From Floccularia luteovirens (taxonomy: Eukaryota > Basidiomycota > Agaricomycetes > Agaricales > Squamanitaceae), in contig VSJF01000006.1 in NCBI GenBank assembly GCA_009739215.1, positions 682,001 to 746,000 of the forward strand: a stretch of DNA of 64,000 bases, given 5' to 3'. The notes under the pieces were generated by a model. That model made no database searches. It was not told the origin of the DNA and saw only the letters and a program-made list of their open reading frames with translations. Positions 13,585-27,271 of the stretch are shown here, piece by piece (position 1 is the first letter of the stretch; each line of letters opens with the position of its first letter). The translations under genes were made by a program, and so were the position numbers.

Positions 13585-16500
13585 TTATAAATGAGGTCCC
13601 CATCCTAGAATTTTCATTCGAATATGTATCAGTGAAAACATCAAGCACTCATAAGGGGGTGTTTACCATAGAATATAGTAGCAAGATTCAAAGGATCAGT
13701 AGCTTCTGCTATAAGCTCGTTAATCGTATATTCAACGCTCAAAGATTTGTCTAATTTGCGGGCTACAGAGCTTAACGCACGATCAGCAGCTTCCTCAGCT
13801 GTCCCGCTGCTCATATCGATGCCAATACCAGTTGGTAGATAAATTGTGTCATTTATGGTCGCTCCGGAAGGTACTTCGTGTTGTGCTTGTTTCACTTTGA
13901 TTTCACTCGCAGTCCTGTGAGATGAGAATTAGGAATGACAGGACAGAAAAATTCGCTATATTTCAGATTTACCATGAGTGCAAAGGATCATGTTTGAACA
14001 CCTCGAGAACAGTCATGATAACTTCTGATCCTTCCCGTAGAACACGAAGTGTTTCTTCTGCACAACGCTGGAACACTCCTTGTGTCCCCGAGATACCCAT
14101 ACCATCGACAATATCCGCTGTCATACGGAAAGGAACACGTTCAGGGACTTTAAGAAGCTTGCCCTGTTGTAGATGTCAGGGCAACATGACTGCCGTATAA
14201 TTAAAGGCCAACTTACTTGGTCAAATGCGATACCAAGGTCGATATGAATCACTTCTCCGCTAACATTATCCATGAGAATATTTGATGTATGCCTATCTCC
14301 AAGACCCAAGACATGTCCAACAATAGATGTTGTTGCAACGCTTCTGGTGTAGTTTAATCTCATTGAGAACCAAGATATTGGTGTTTTGTGTTTCTCCGTG
14401 AAATAATGACGCATCACCGGTTTGAAAGATTCTCGCAACTCCAAGAAATTTTCTAGCTGTCGTGCAGTGTCATTAGGGTATCCTAACTGCACGGACTTGA
14501 GCTTTTTGAACGCAATCTCGGTTTTTATGTCAGATGGCCGATATCTACGTAGAGGGTTAGAGATGTGGTATTTGTCAAAGGACATATTACATACGTTGAG
14601 TGAGCTTTTGTTAGCCAGTCTCTCATAGGTGAGGTGTTGCCAACAAATTCAAGCAGACCAGCCTGCGTATCCAGAGGGATGACTTTGTAGTCTCGAACCC
14701 TTAGTTCCCGTCTTCGGGTTTCCCTATCGCTTCCTAGAACAGAGTTCACAAGGTCAAAAACTTGTTCCATAACTGCGTCTTGTCGCAAATCGTCGTTTCC
14801 TTCCCCTTTGAACTACAGTTTATTCAATAAATTGTCGTAATGACCTAAACGCTGCCACACACCAGTTGTTTGTATTTTTTACCATCTGATCCATAGCAAA
14901 CACTGATTTTTGGTAAATTAATGCCTCCAGCAGTTTCAAATTTTGAGTCATAGTGATTTATCCAAACACAATCATCATAACGCATGGTGAGGTCGAGGGG
15001 TGTGTGGAAAGTTGGGACGGGGACCCGTATATTCGAAATGCGACGAATCAAAAGATCTGGAGGAACGTCAAAACGATTATCTTTGCCCCTGACAGACACA
15101 TATCGTTTATCGTTTGTAATTGGGTGCTTAGCCCATTGCAAACAAGCATCACACAGCCTTTCCACATCGACAGCTCTCTTGCCACCGTCACCTTCGCTTT
15201 TAAGACGATCAAAAATCTCTATAGCAGCAATTCCCCGATCACTCTGAGAGGATTGTGTTGGTTGCCTTGCCGGATGCTTTTTAGGAATAGTGGAGTACCG
15301 ATTAGGGAGCAAGCAATATACTTGGTATAAGCTATGGAATGGGTGTTCTCGGCACATTTGGATAACGAGATTCTGGAGATTTTCTTGGTTCTTTGGCATT
15401 TGTTGTAACGGAGATTTTGAGAGTCTCGCAGTGAGTTGATGCTAAACAAGATCATTTGTATATTGTGAATGATCTCTATATAAGACTGACTCACAGCAAG
15501 GAAGACTAGTTTCGATGATGGAATACGGTTTAGCCCATTGCAAACTGTATCTTGAAAAGCCGCTTCTTTGTCAAAATTTGCGAACCATAAAGAACAAAAT
15601 CGGATAGCTGCGTCAGTGTCGAAAGCATTTGATGTCTCGAGACAGCGAGAGTACATCTCGATGGCCTGGTGAAGAAATGTATCCCGGGCCGCATTATGTT
15701 TTCTAAATAATTCGCTGTCTTCTTGTAAGAGCTTCTGTGCATTTTCCTGGTCACGTCTGAGTTTGGTGGCGTCCAGCATCGTAGACTGGGGATCAGCCAG
15801 TCTCATGCTTCGTTGATGAATTTCCTGTTTCTTGCGATCAACATAGACCCTCAGTCGAATGGCATCTGGTGATCTTAAAATAGCATAATACTGCCGTTCC
15901 GCGAACATTGCACATTCATGGTAAATCATACCATGGGACGCTGCATCATCAGAACTCTCAATAGAGTTTTTGCCCAGAACTTCAATAGAAGGTTCGAAAT
16001 AACGAGCCCAAATGATCGCTGGTTTTTCCAAACAAGCCTCAGAAGTCCAAGCACCCTGAAGAAATAGTTGTCAATTACATGAAGTTGATACATCGATTCG
16101 CTTACCAAACGAGCCAGTAATGATGCCTTCCGAGTGTTATTTGACTTGTCATTGGTTGTTGGTTCTGTTTCCTCAGCCAGGGTATGGAGAAATCTGACAG
16201 CGAGTTCTTCCTCTTTCTCAAGCCACAAAACATTCGCAAATTCTCTAGAGACACTGAACGAAGGGCCTTGTTCTAATCTTTGAGCACGAACCACAGAATT
16301 CAATGCGATTTGGACTTGATCGGCTTCTCGTGCTGCTTCGGATAATCGCAACAAAAGCTTTTGTTCAACATTGAGTAGTGTGAGGGAGAAGGGTGTAGTG
16401 AGTGAACCGATTTGCTGTCGTTCTTCTTGATGCCTAACCGATCGAACCAAGGCTATACGTGTAGCCATGATACTCTCCAAATCGGAAAACCTGATGACAA

Positions 16501-19500
16501 GGAATGAGAGGGAATTGTACAAACCTAAATACTACTTACTCAAAACCAGAATTAATGCGGAAGAAGTCGGTCCAACATTTCTCATCAGTGCTTCTGGTAG
16601 CGAGGAGATTTTTGAAATGAGTCTTGTCTCCATTGTAAGATCTGGCTGAGGCACATCAGAGTTTGCGTGATTTCACGTATCTCAGCAACATTCTCCGAGC
16701 CCAGAGTCTTCAGTCGTGACATTTCTTGACGTATGGAGTGGCGAATGACGTTCTTCACAACTAAGGGATCTCTTTCTCGGTAATTAGCCCGCAGGGACTG
16801 GTAGAGGGAAGCACCCGGAGCATATCCTTCTGGATCTGGCAAATCCCATGTCTCTGTTCTCCATCCTAGGCGGTAATTCATGCTAGATGGGTTGCTCAAA
16901 CTCTCCTTATGCCCTTCAGAGGTTTGTAAGGTGTCGATAGCTAGGTGGTTGAACCCAAAAGAATGAAACGACTTGAGAAGTCCTTCTGTATCCCCCGCCA
17001 GATCACGACCCGCTTCCATTGCTGCCCCGTGGAAACGGAAAGCCTTCTCCCATTGTTTCTCGTGATGAAAACGTTTGATCAAGAATTGGTGAAGGTTTTT
17101 TGTTTTGATTCCATAGAATCCGTCAGGCTCGTCAATATGGGCATAAATTTCGTATAACACTTGTTCATGCGATGAATCTTCATGTCGCGGATTATCTTCT
17201 GATGAGAGTTCCAAGAAAAGGAGGGCAGTAGTATAAGCGCCGTAGAGAATAGCCTTCCTAGCTAATAAACCAAAGTCTATATTAAGCCATTTGTTACAGG
17301 CAAGGACATCTGGAGAAGATGGGGGGAAATGACGAAGGTGCAAAACGACATCAACGATAGCACGTAGGCAAGATGTACTAGTGTGATCGGACAATAAAAT
17401 GGAAGTGAAGTATTTGGATAAAATTGCGCAGAGGCTCTGTTTATCTGCAGTAGTAGCTTTCTGTTTTTCTGACTGTAAAAGGGTGTGGACTAAGATGGGC
17501 AACAGTTGTTCGGCGAAATCTGTGTCCGAGTTCAGGATATCGGTTAATTGCGCGAAGATAGGATCCTCGACCGAGAGAGCGTCGCTAAATAGATTAGCTA
17601 TGGTAGAAATCCAAACAGAAAAGTCCCGAGTTGATTCCATGTACGGCTCCGATTCAAGAAGTTCCCGTAGATTCTGCACTGGCCTACTTTTTGGAGCCCG
17701 GCGGTATGATTGTAAATATTGCACCTGAACTCGAAATTCTGGAATCCACTTCTTCATTTGTGACATGTCGGGTGTCCACACGGACAGGATGAGTCGTAAT
17801 GTGTTGTATGCGGAGAATACATGAGTCGCTATGTCCTCTTCGAGCATCATTAATAACCCAATAGTAATAGTCTCTCGAGCGGTCATGAGGTGATCTCCCG
17901 GTGTATTTCCTATTTTCCTGTGGCTTCGTCGGTGGCGCGTGCGGATTGAATCCGCTACAGGTTGGTCAACACCAAGACTAATTATTCTCCCATGGGTAAT
18001 GAAAAGAAGAGCTGCGAACGCGCTAATATCATCGTCTTGTAATTGATCAGTATGTGGTACACTTTCTTTGAGGCGCCAAAAATCAGTCTTAGAAAATTTA
18101 AGTTCATCGTAGCCGTCTGACGCAGCTTGGTCCCGTAATCGGCGGACCAGTTTGAATTTATTAGAGGTGATACGATTATCTGCAAGAACAGCAGAAATGG
18201 TTTCAGGGGAAATGTTGTTGTACGTGGCAATTAGCTCTTCGGAAGGTTGATGAGGCCAAGCAGGAAGTGCCCTGAGGATGATGTTGTCAAAGGAGTTACT
18301 TGTCGACCTAAATGCAATGACTTGTTTGTCGATCCACTTCAGCAAATCAATTCCCATACTGTGTAGGGTGATATCGCTGCGACTAGATGCGAAATCGTGA
18401 GCTAAGCACCCTATCCGAATCAAAATATTCGATAGGCGAGGGTCTCTGGTGTCATTGGTGCGGTAGCGCCGGAAAGCCCACTCCAGAATAGATTGTGCAT
18501 TTCGGGCGAGATCCGACTGCTCAAGTAATGATGTAGCTCCATGAACCAGCATGTATAGAAGAGTTCCGTCATCAAAGTGTTGGCTGAAGCAAGATATCCA
18601 TAATGAAATGGAATGTACTAGTCTTATTTGTTCGTTAATCAAGGGAGAACGTTGTACATCAGCGAGCAATTCATGCACAACGTGATATGTTGTTGCCTTG
18701 GATATCTGACCAGATAATCGTTCTCCAAGCCAGAATATTCCACGAAGGATGCTACCGGCAGGGAATGCGGGGAGATTGGGTTTGTGGGTATGGAATTGTT
18801 CAGAGTCACAAAAACGAGTCAGGTCTTGAAATGTTTGTGCGCTCTTCCCTGATCTCCCTAGCCTCTGCAGCGTCGAATGAATGGAGTTGTCGGGAGACCA
18901 ATGATCCAGCGTACGCAACATCGACGAGATAATACCATCCAAATTCTGTTCCAGTGATTCCTCGAATATCTCAGAGTCGAAAGTCACCGACTTCAACGCC
19001 ACTTCCAGTTGTTCTCCGGAGCTATCACCTTGACTGTCGAACCAAGTAACGATCTTGATGCCGACAATATCCCCAAAGCATTCGCGTAGTCCAACTTCCA
19101 CTGGCTTTTGTAGAACTTTACAATGATTTTCAAAAATTTTGTATGCTCCGCTAAGGATATTCGTTGGAGTAAATGAGCGAAAGCTCGCTTCTGCGCACTG
19201 TTTTCGATCTTTATAACCAAGGAGATGTGGGGGGAATCGCAAGAAGTCTTCTTCAGATTGACGGATGGAATATGCAAGTTGTGAAGCGTATGCTTGGAAG
19301 AGTTCAGAGCAACTTTTTAGACCCAGCCTCTGAGAGACACCGTTCAATATGGATTCGATGTGTTTTGAGTACGCATTGCTATGCACACACGTTTCCAATA
19401 GATGCCAGTATGGGCCTCGCCTGACAGCGGAGCTTGTAACCATGATATTACCAAGCGCTAGCATACGTGTGAGCATCATCTCGTAACTATGAAGATTCAG

Positions 19501-22500
19501 ATATTTAGTTAGATCGGAAATGATATTATGGAGATACGTACTTAGAGATCCTGGGTTGTATAGAAGTTCTTAGTCGTTCCATATAAAACGAGTGCCCCGT
19601 CTCCTGCAGCTCGAGCACTGGAGAACAGCCGAGCATTCAAAACAGCCACACGAAAACGAACACGAATATCTTCGTCTGCATTCATCATCGGCAATAGATA
19701 TGTTGGGAAGTTCTCTTTTCGTTCTGAAGCCTCTTCTTGTGATTCTTCGTCATCAGCAGTGGACCATAGTAACTCTTCTTCATCGAAATGGAGGTACTTG
19801 TTGAAAAAACATGCAAGAGTGTCGCGAGTGGCCCAAGAACGGATCTTCCTCTTCCTTAATGCACCAGAAAGCCACATACACAATTCTTTGACTTTATCAC
19901 CAATGTCACTAGATGATACTTGGGGGGCTGACCAAAGATTCAATGTGGAGTCTAGCAACTGGATAGCAAGTAGTTGTAGACGTTCACTTCGTGCATAAGC
20001 ATACGATTGTAACAATTTGGACAGCTCGTCCAAAAAACTGTCTAGATGTTTAACGGTGATATTCAGGTGCTTTTGACGAACAGAGTCGAGAAAGATCGGA
20101 CAAATCATAAAGAAGAATTCCGGATACGGTCCAGCACAACCAAGCACAAGTTCTACGAGCTCTTTGTCTCTGGTCGGTTCACCAGAAGCTGACTGCAAAA
20201 GAGGACCTACAATGACAAATTGCAGGGATACGTCGAGGATATGATGCAACGAAGCTTTGTCTTCAATTTGATGTGTTTCTGTTGAAGGATGCGTTGTATT
20301 AGTTCGTATGGGGCCGAATCCATCTCTGTCATCAACATCCATGGTATGTTGACTGTGATGATCGTTTGTCGACATTCCCGCAGTAAAGCTCAAGATATCT
20401 CTTAAGACACCCATGATTTCCGTAAAAACATTGCGAACCTAACGAGTGTTCAATATCTGACAACTCAAGAGCTCCAAGATCAACTCACATCCACGTTCTG
20501 CCATATGGTTCGGAGAATATTCATTCTTCCCTTTGTCCTTGGATTTTCATGGTGCGACTCGTCAGAGATGAGGTCCTTGAAGACTTGTCTCCTGATTCCT
20601 GACCCTTGTTCCGGAGGTAGCATCGTTTCCCAGCGAGAACATTCCTCATAAGAGTTGTCATATATCACTAGAGGTTTCAAGGCCAAAGAAACGAAACTCT
20701 TCTCTGCTTGAGACCACCTATGATCCTTCAGGAGAGGCACGATGAGTGTCATCAGCTTGACAGCACTCTGAAGTACACGTCTATTTGCGACTATGCCATT
20801 TGCAGTGAGAGTTGATTCAAAAGCCAGAGCCGTTACAGAAAAGTCAAGGGACCTCCGGGACCATTCTGCCGTTGCACGACTAGGATGCGCTTCGGAGAGT
20901 TCCCAGCGTTCCAAGAGAGCGTCCAAAGATTTTAGAAGAAAAGCAGAAACCTTGCGTTCGCGAGCTCGGGGCTGAACGAGATGAAGCTCCGAGCCTGATG
21001 GCTTGGAATTAAGTGGATCGGATCCCTGGTCAACAGACATTTGGTTCTTCATTGGATGGCGGAAAGGAGGAAGTTCCCCATCTAGAAGAAAATCCCTAAT
21101 AACCTTTGAACGTGTGTCTTCCTTCACCAGGTCGACAATTTGACAGTGTGGTAGAATAATATCTGACACGAGAGTGTGTCGAATACCAAGGCTGCATATC
21201 CCTTCAAGGAGAGATAGAACATCATTAACTGTGTGTGAAGCCATCTTCCCCTTTTCAGTGCTGACAATCTTCCAGCTGTCCACTAACCAGCTCAGGACCT
21301 TTTCTTCCAGTTGCATACGATATAAACGAACATCTTGGCTAGCAATCTTCAAGCATTGAACCAGGAACAAGCAAACGGAATCATATGGATAGCCAGGTCC
21401 CTGAACATCCATATCCTTTCCAAGTGACTCAATCTCGAGAAGTACTCGGGGTGTTGCGGGAAGACGAAGAGATGAATCAATCAATGCAAGGGCCGCATGA
21501 CATGCCGCGCGACAAACCGCAGGCACATTTACACGACGAATAGCGTGCGTCCAGATAGAATCCCAAGTGTTTACATCGATTACGGAGCGAACTGTATTTT
21601 CCGATGGAGACTTTTCAGACACTGGAGATACTGGATGGGTTTCCGCATAGGCAACAGCAGCGAGGTTTAAAAATACCCATGACTGGACTAAACCATCATC
21701 AACTGACACAAGTTGCAATAGTGCTTGTACAATTTGTATTCGCAATGAGTCGTGCAAGATCGACCAATGTTTATCGACGAAAAAAAGTAGGGTTTGAAGG
21801 TAATAAGTCCGGACGTGGGTGCTGAAGATAGTCTGGATTTTGTGAAGAAGGGTGGTAACTGGATTCTTCGGTTTAGTCCTCCTAGTTTCCCACCGCGGGC
21901 TTGCTACAGATGATATATGTATAGACTCCGAGATTTTGAATAGCTACATGGTAGGTAGCATCAGCCTCGCAAGTATCTCATACGGAATAAGTACAGCTCA
22001 CCTTCCCTGCACAGTCTGCTTGTAATTCTAGTATAGCCCAAACTGAGGCCTGATCGGCATCAAAATTCCATCCGGCTCTGAAAGTCTTTGTCGCAAATAC
22101 TTCATCGGAAAGTCTAGGTAGCTTGTTAAGATCCCTTGACTCAAGTCGGATCGCGTCCAATGATAAAGCATCTATCCCCCACTTACTATCTACTTCGCTG
22201 CTTAATATATGCCATAACTTCCAAACACCCTCCGTATAATCAAATGGTTCTCCACTGCTTGTTCCTGTTTCGATATCGGAGGTTACGAAGGGGAATAAAG
22301 TCCGTAAAACGATGACAAGATCTCCTTTTAGACGTTTATCCTTGCTCCCCCAGATTGAGACTAGAGTGTCCCAAGAGGAGCGTGCAAACATTTGTACCTC
22401 GTGTTTCCTGTTGAGCGACAAGTGTTGGAGGGCGTGCGAGAGTGTAACGAGGTAGTCGTGTAGAAGGGAAGAGTCCGCAGGATAACTTTCCAGGAAGCGG

Positions 22501-23378
22501 AGGAGTCTAGCCAAGACTGCAGATGGCAAGTATGCGTGGTCTACAGAAAGAAGAGGAGCAGCTGAAGATCCAAGCAAAATCGAGAGCAACGATGCAAACT
22601 CAATCTGTTCTACCGAGACAGACATATGCGCATTTCGTCTAGATTTGCTCATTACATCAGACTTCTGCTTTTTGAAGGTCTTAAGAGGTGGCGTTTCATC
22701 ATCCAGGCGTCGTCTCCGTTTGCCCTTGGAAAGTGTTGGAGATTCATCTCCAGAGTCCTTTTCTACAGTATCCTCTTCATAAAATTCCGAGTCGTCGACA
22801 TCATTGACATCAGGACTGGTAAGATTGGAGGGAGTATCTTGGAGACTAGATTTCACCGGATCACCTAATATGACATTGAAACCCAACTCAACAATCCTGA
22901 CCCATGTATCGTCCTCCATATGTTCCAAGTGAGGTGTATAGCTCGCGAGACATTTCAAGGCTTTGACATAGTCTAGAACCACCGGTGCAAGCAGTTCCCC
23001 TCTGTGGATCATGGTTTGTATCAGATGTTCAAGTAAAGCTTTGACGACGCGATTGTTCAAGAGGTGGACACTTCTTTCTATCAGCCATCTGACAACACTG
23101 GCAGCCTCTTCAAGTCTGCGTAGCGCGATAGCAGATGGGCCAGCTGATCTTGTTGTAGCTTTCTTCGTGCTTGCTAGCTTTTCATTTAAAACAGCCCCGA
23201 ACAGTGCTTGGAATATAGACAGCCACGCTCGCGGGTCGCTCCTTCCTTCCCGATTTATATGGAAGTTTGCAACAACTTTGTCTTGCTCGAAGACAGTCCG
23301 TATAGAGGCAAGGCCTTCTTGTCGCTCCTTGAACTTGTCGCTTTTGAGGTTTTGTAGTACTGCTTTTAGGTTATCCAT
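13585..23378 (-). CDS. TEL1: Tel1/ATM-type PI3K-like checkpoint kinase
   Basis: Giant PIKK (roughly 3000 residues) that senses double-strand breaks with MRN and maintains telomeres. It starts [20 protein letters not shown], a TAN motif typical of Tel1. Long HEAT-like helical exons follow (16.6-23.4 kb), then FAT ([17 protein letters not shown]). The kinase has the catalytic loop [11 protein letters not shown] and [10 protein letters not shown] as DFG equivalent, and the FATC ends [16 protein letters not shown] after a terminal intron. TAN plus FAT plus FATC separates it from Mec1/ATR and Tor. Two apparent +1 shifts break the frame: AAAA at 19585-19588 (needed to reach [14 protein letters not shown]) and TT at 16624-16625 (needed to reach the FAT exon). 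Introns are 50-65 bp, for example just after VDVRNV near 20415-20490. Tail-to-tail with PAK. Confidence 0.92.
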
Positions 23379-24170
23379 TGTCAATGATTATCCTGCAAAC
23401 TGCAGTACGATATAAGCATTGTTTCGAACTAAACCAAATGAACATGGCATACTGTCATCAACAGCAAGTTATATGGGTACAGAGACACGAAGATTAAGAT
23501 GTTTGGAGGTTCAACAAGGTATAAAGCATTATCTGACCGCCATCCCTCATGAGAAGTTTCCAGACGCGTTCAAGGTTTAGGCGTTGTTTGGCTTTATTTG
23601 TCCGTCAAGAAAATGGTTAAAACTATCAACAATATATCTCTTCTCAAAACTTCCACTTGCCTCTTTGATGGCATGTAGCTTCGGACGAAAAAGAATGATG
23701 CTGCTCTTTTCCGTCCGAATCAACATTGTCTGGTACAGGATTATTTCTGTTCCTTGGCCCCTTTCTGCCCGAGCAGCGCTACAACTGCATCCATGCTGAC
23801 ATCGGTTCTGGTGACGGCCAATATTAAGGTACTCTTTCTGTCTAATCAACAGATGGATGGGGAGCTTCTAGATATTTGGACTTCTGGTTACAGATGAAGT
23901 TGTATAATTTCTGTTGCTCTTCTACACTTCTTTCTACTTGTTATGTACCCTCGTAATGAGAATATTGGCGTGTATTGATGAATAAATGTAAATCTAATGG
24001 TGGCTGCGTGTACAACAACAATACTTAGGTTGGGATGGAAAGCTAGAAATGTGTCTGAGCGGCCGGAAATAAATGTTAACTTCAAACAATCGTTTCGAGT
24101 GTACTGAGTTTCCGAATGATGATCGAGATCTCTTCTCCCGTACTCACCTCTACGAATTTATGAATTCTGG
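23379..24170. other. Intergenic, TEL1 promoter and CBS 3' region
   Basis: 792 bp. A minus-strand open frame at 23577-23849 ends SFEKRYIVDSFNHFLDGQIKP and looks somewhat protein-like, but it has no recognised family and no clear upstream exon. It was left uncalled. Otherwise nothing recognised. Confidence 0.35.
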
Positions 24171-25730
24171 TCACAACAGCGGGGTTGCTGCATTCGTATC
24201 TTTTGAGTTCGCGTGTTGAAGTACGTCCGTAATTGCATGCGATAGATCTGATTTTCCCGTAGAATCCATTGCGAAGTTCAAAAACCATGGCTTGCTCATA
24301 TAATTACGGATGCTGGACACAGACGTGAGGACACCAAGAAACCAAATCGTACAAAACACACTCACCCATCAGGTAACAGAACCACAACATTCTTCCCTTC
24401 TGTGTTAGCGATTTCCTTTCCTTCCCCTTTGAGCCATCGCAAAGTTCCACTTAAAGCGCTACCACTACTACCGCCCACCAATAATCCTTCAGTTCTCATC
24501 AAGACTTGGACTGCAGCGAACGACTCGTCATCAGATGTTTTGAATCCATGAATTAACGTCTTGTGGACTTCTCGAAAGGACATCAGGAACGAAATCATAG
24601 CCAATTCCTTCCACGACATAGAGCAGACCCTCGTCCGCTTTATTCAAAGAATCTGGATAAGCTAGAATGCTTCCTTTCTGTATACCAGTCAAAACACCGT
24701 ACGTATGGTTATGGTTACATTGACTTACGGGATCTACGCCGACTATAATGCAATCCTTGTTGTGTGTCTTCCTAATTGCGCGGGAAACTCCTGTGATTGT
24801 TCCACCTGTACCTGCTGTAAGTACAACAGCATCTACCTTCCCAGAGGAAGGCCGGGATGGTGTGGATGGTGTAGATGTTATTGCCTCGATTATTTCTGGA
24901 CCAGTAGTATACTCGTGTGCCAACGGATTATTAACCTGTGTACATCGCATAATAAACTTTCAATCCACTCAAACCCATAAAGACAAGTTTACATTTCTAT
25001 ATTGGTCGAGTATGATTCCGTGTGGAATTTCGCGCTGTAACTTCTGGGCAATCCCTACAATCGTTAAGGAATTCAGCCACGAGACTTCCAAGATGTGATT
25101 CTAAACTCTACCTAGATGACTCTCAGGCGAGTCCCAAGGCGCCTCGGTCGGCGTTCGGACAACTTCTGCACCCAATGCTCTGAGAATAGCTTCCTTTTCC
25201 TGATTGAGAGTCTAAATGTTTGATTCTGAATATTGCAATTAAGAGATGGTACATACCAATGACATCTTGTTAGGCATCGTTATAATTACGGAATAACCCT
25301 TATCTATAGTATTCAGTGTATACTCGACCTTGTTACTCGTTGTACACCACCTTTATTGCACAAGCCATAGCTAGGCCAATGCCTATTTATTTGTACATTG
25401 AGCCTCACATTTTTACTAGTGATCAATGTGCAATGAATACCTGTGTTTCCAGACGTTGGCTCGATTACGACACTCTTTCCAGGGATCAGCTTTCCCTCCT
25501 TCTCAGCAGCTTCAACCATAGCCTTCGCTATCCTATCCTTAACTGAGCCACCAGCAGACATATACTCAACCTTTGCCACTATACCAAATCAGCTAGTATT
25601 CGTGCTCAGCATGGAAGATGGACATACAGAGATTACATTTCAGGTTGTTCGCCTTTGCTATCTTGTCTAGTCGTATTAAGGGCGTGTTTCCGACAGCAGC
25701 GAGTGCGTTATCAAGGATGTGTGGAGACAT
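24171..25730 (-). CDS. CYS4: Cystathionine beta-synthase, catalytic domain only
   Basis: PLP enzyme joining serine and homocysteine to cystathionine (transsulfuration). The start [20 protein letters not shown] is followed by the PLP lysine region [88 protein letters not shown] and [16 protein letters not shown]. About 365 residues, ending soon after the catalytic fold, so the C-terminal Bateman (CBS-pair) domain of yeast and human enzymes is absent. I believe several basidiomycete forms are likewise short. The IRNYM ending favours CBS over cysteine synthase. One +1 shift is evident: TTTT at 24538-24541 (AAAA in the gene) must lose a base to join WIQ to [11 protein letters not shown]. Eight or so short introns. 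Confidence 0.9.
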
Positions 25731-26463
25731 GATAGAGGAGGGTAGGTGTGAAATGTTATGCTGTCACTGCCTCATGAATATACCTCGATGATATCGGAAA
25801 AGAGGCAACCGCTGGCGGACTCGGACGGATCTCAAGTAGTTGCAATTAGCATGGCCCATTCCGATTGGCACCCTCTCTTGCTCTTACACATTTACTAAGT
25901 ATTTAAACAACACTCTAACGCAATGTATCACACTGTATACATAGATAAAAAGGAGATATACCCCTGTTCTCGGGCTACCCATGTTGTCGTCGAAAATATA
26001 CACCCCTCGAATTTTGTAGTGGCCCCGGGTTCCATAGAATTTCTCAATCATCGTTTCCTTGTGGTCTTTTATCATTGGTTCTTTATACACCCGTCGGTAC
26101 GGTCCTAATGATATCTAACATAACCCGGGAACTGTGATAGATTGGGTCTGTTTGCTCAATAAAGTTATGTTTCAGTTCTGCTCACAGCTAGCATTGACAT
26201 CAGTGATGGCAAGTACATATCTATCAGACCTCATGGTGCTAAAAGTGTTCTGCGGAAGGACTAACGAGGCTGTGTGAAATGAACTTGGGAAAGCTACGAC
26301 TACTTTGGCAGTGAGACATCGTCCTCGGATCCCGACGTGTACAGGCCAACTTGTCAACTACACTGCAACGGACTGCAATCCGACATCCAAGTGTTTGATG
26401 ATGATCAAAACGCCTTAAGATTGGTGTTAGAAAACTACTTTTCTTTCGTCATAATGACGAAGG
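25731..26463. other. Intergenic, CBS promoter and 3' side of the DOPA-dioxygenase gene
   Basis: 733 bp with only short, unrelated open frames. No repeat or RNA gene recognised. Confidence 0.4.
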
Positions 26464-27271
26464 CTATCGTACAAAGAACAGCTCTAATTTTCCTTCAAGT
26501 TTCAGTCTTTCTTTCGGGGCAGCATTGCTGTATGCAGGGGCCAGGATCTTCCCATCCACTGACATCAGCTCAGTGTGATCCTTGTATGGATCATCCGTGT
26601 TCGGATGAATCAGCACTCTGAATGTCAATCAGTCAGAGATCCATGATAGATGGTAAGTAGGACAATCCGTAACAATACAAAGCAATGTGTCGTTGGGTTG
26701 ACTTACGAGCACGGTCCGCGATTTACCGTTAACCAGGAAAAGAGTACCCCAGTTTGGTGGGGATTGAAAGTGTTGACTTCAAACATTGCAGTAGGATGTG
26801 GACCTATGTTGGTTGCGGTATTACAATCGGTTTTATAGATCTTCCAAGAGCTCTAATAGATTCTCACCAACTGGCCTATCCCAAAACCTGTAAATACGGA
26901 ACTGAAACAAAGGAAGGATCAGCTAGAAGGCGAAGACACTCGGGTTGCATGGGGGTCGGAGAACTCACTTCGGGGAACTCCCTTCGTATTCTCTCGTGCA
27001 GTTTTCTTGCATACTTCATTTCTGCCTCAACTGTGGGCATATAATAAACTATCCAATCCTTCTGCAAGAATATAAATAATTCTATTCATCAGAACAACTC
27101 ACTGTGGAAGTCGAAGCCATTATTTGACGAATCGATTGGTTCAGGGAATTCGTCATAAACCCGCGAAGTAGTACCCGGTGGGTTGTATAACGACTTGCCA
27201 TCGCTATTCAATGTAGCTGGCAAAGGGTCTGCATTCTCAGAGCCGGCAAGAGGAGATGTCCCAATATTCAT
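26464..27271 (-). CDS. DOPA 4,5-dioxygenase-like protein
   Basis: Small fungal member of the DOPA 4,5-dioxygenase family (extradiol cleavage in betalain pigment synthesis in Amanita; in most fungi the substrate is unknown). About 190 residues. After a 50-residue variable N-terminus the family motifs appear in order: GFDFHIYYMPTVEAEM, ARKLHERIRREFPE, FRIYRFWDRPVGPHPTAMFEV, FSWLTVNRGPCSVLIHPNT and DDPYKDHTE. The His residues of DFHIYY, GPHP, LIHPN and KDHTE are those expected to bind the metal. The HIYY junction requires an acceptor TGGATAG about 16 bp beyond a tempting CAG, which restores the motif exactly. The start is placed at ATG 27269-27271. Stop TAG at 26464-26466. No frameshift seen. 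Confidence 0.85.

Noticed and set aside
23577..23849. Possible small gene between TEL1 and CBS
   Set aside because: The end looks protein-like, but there is no start context, family or promoter to support a call.
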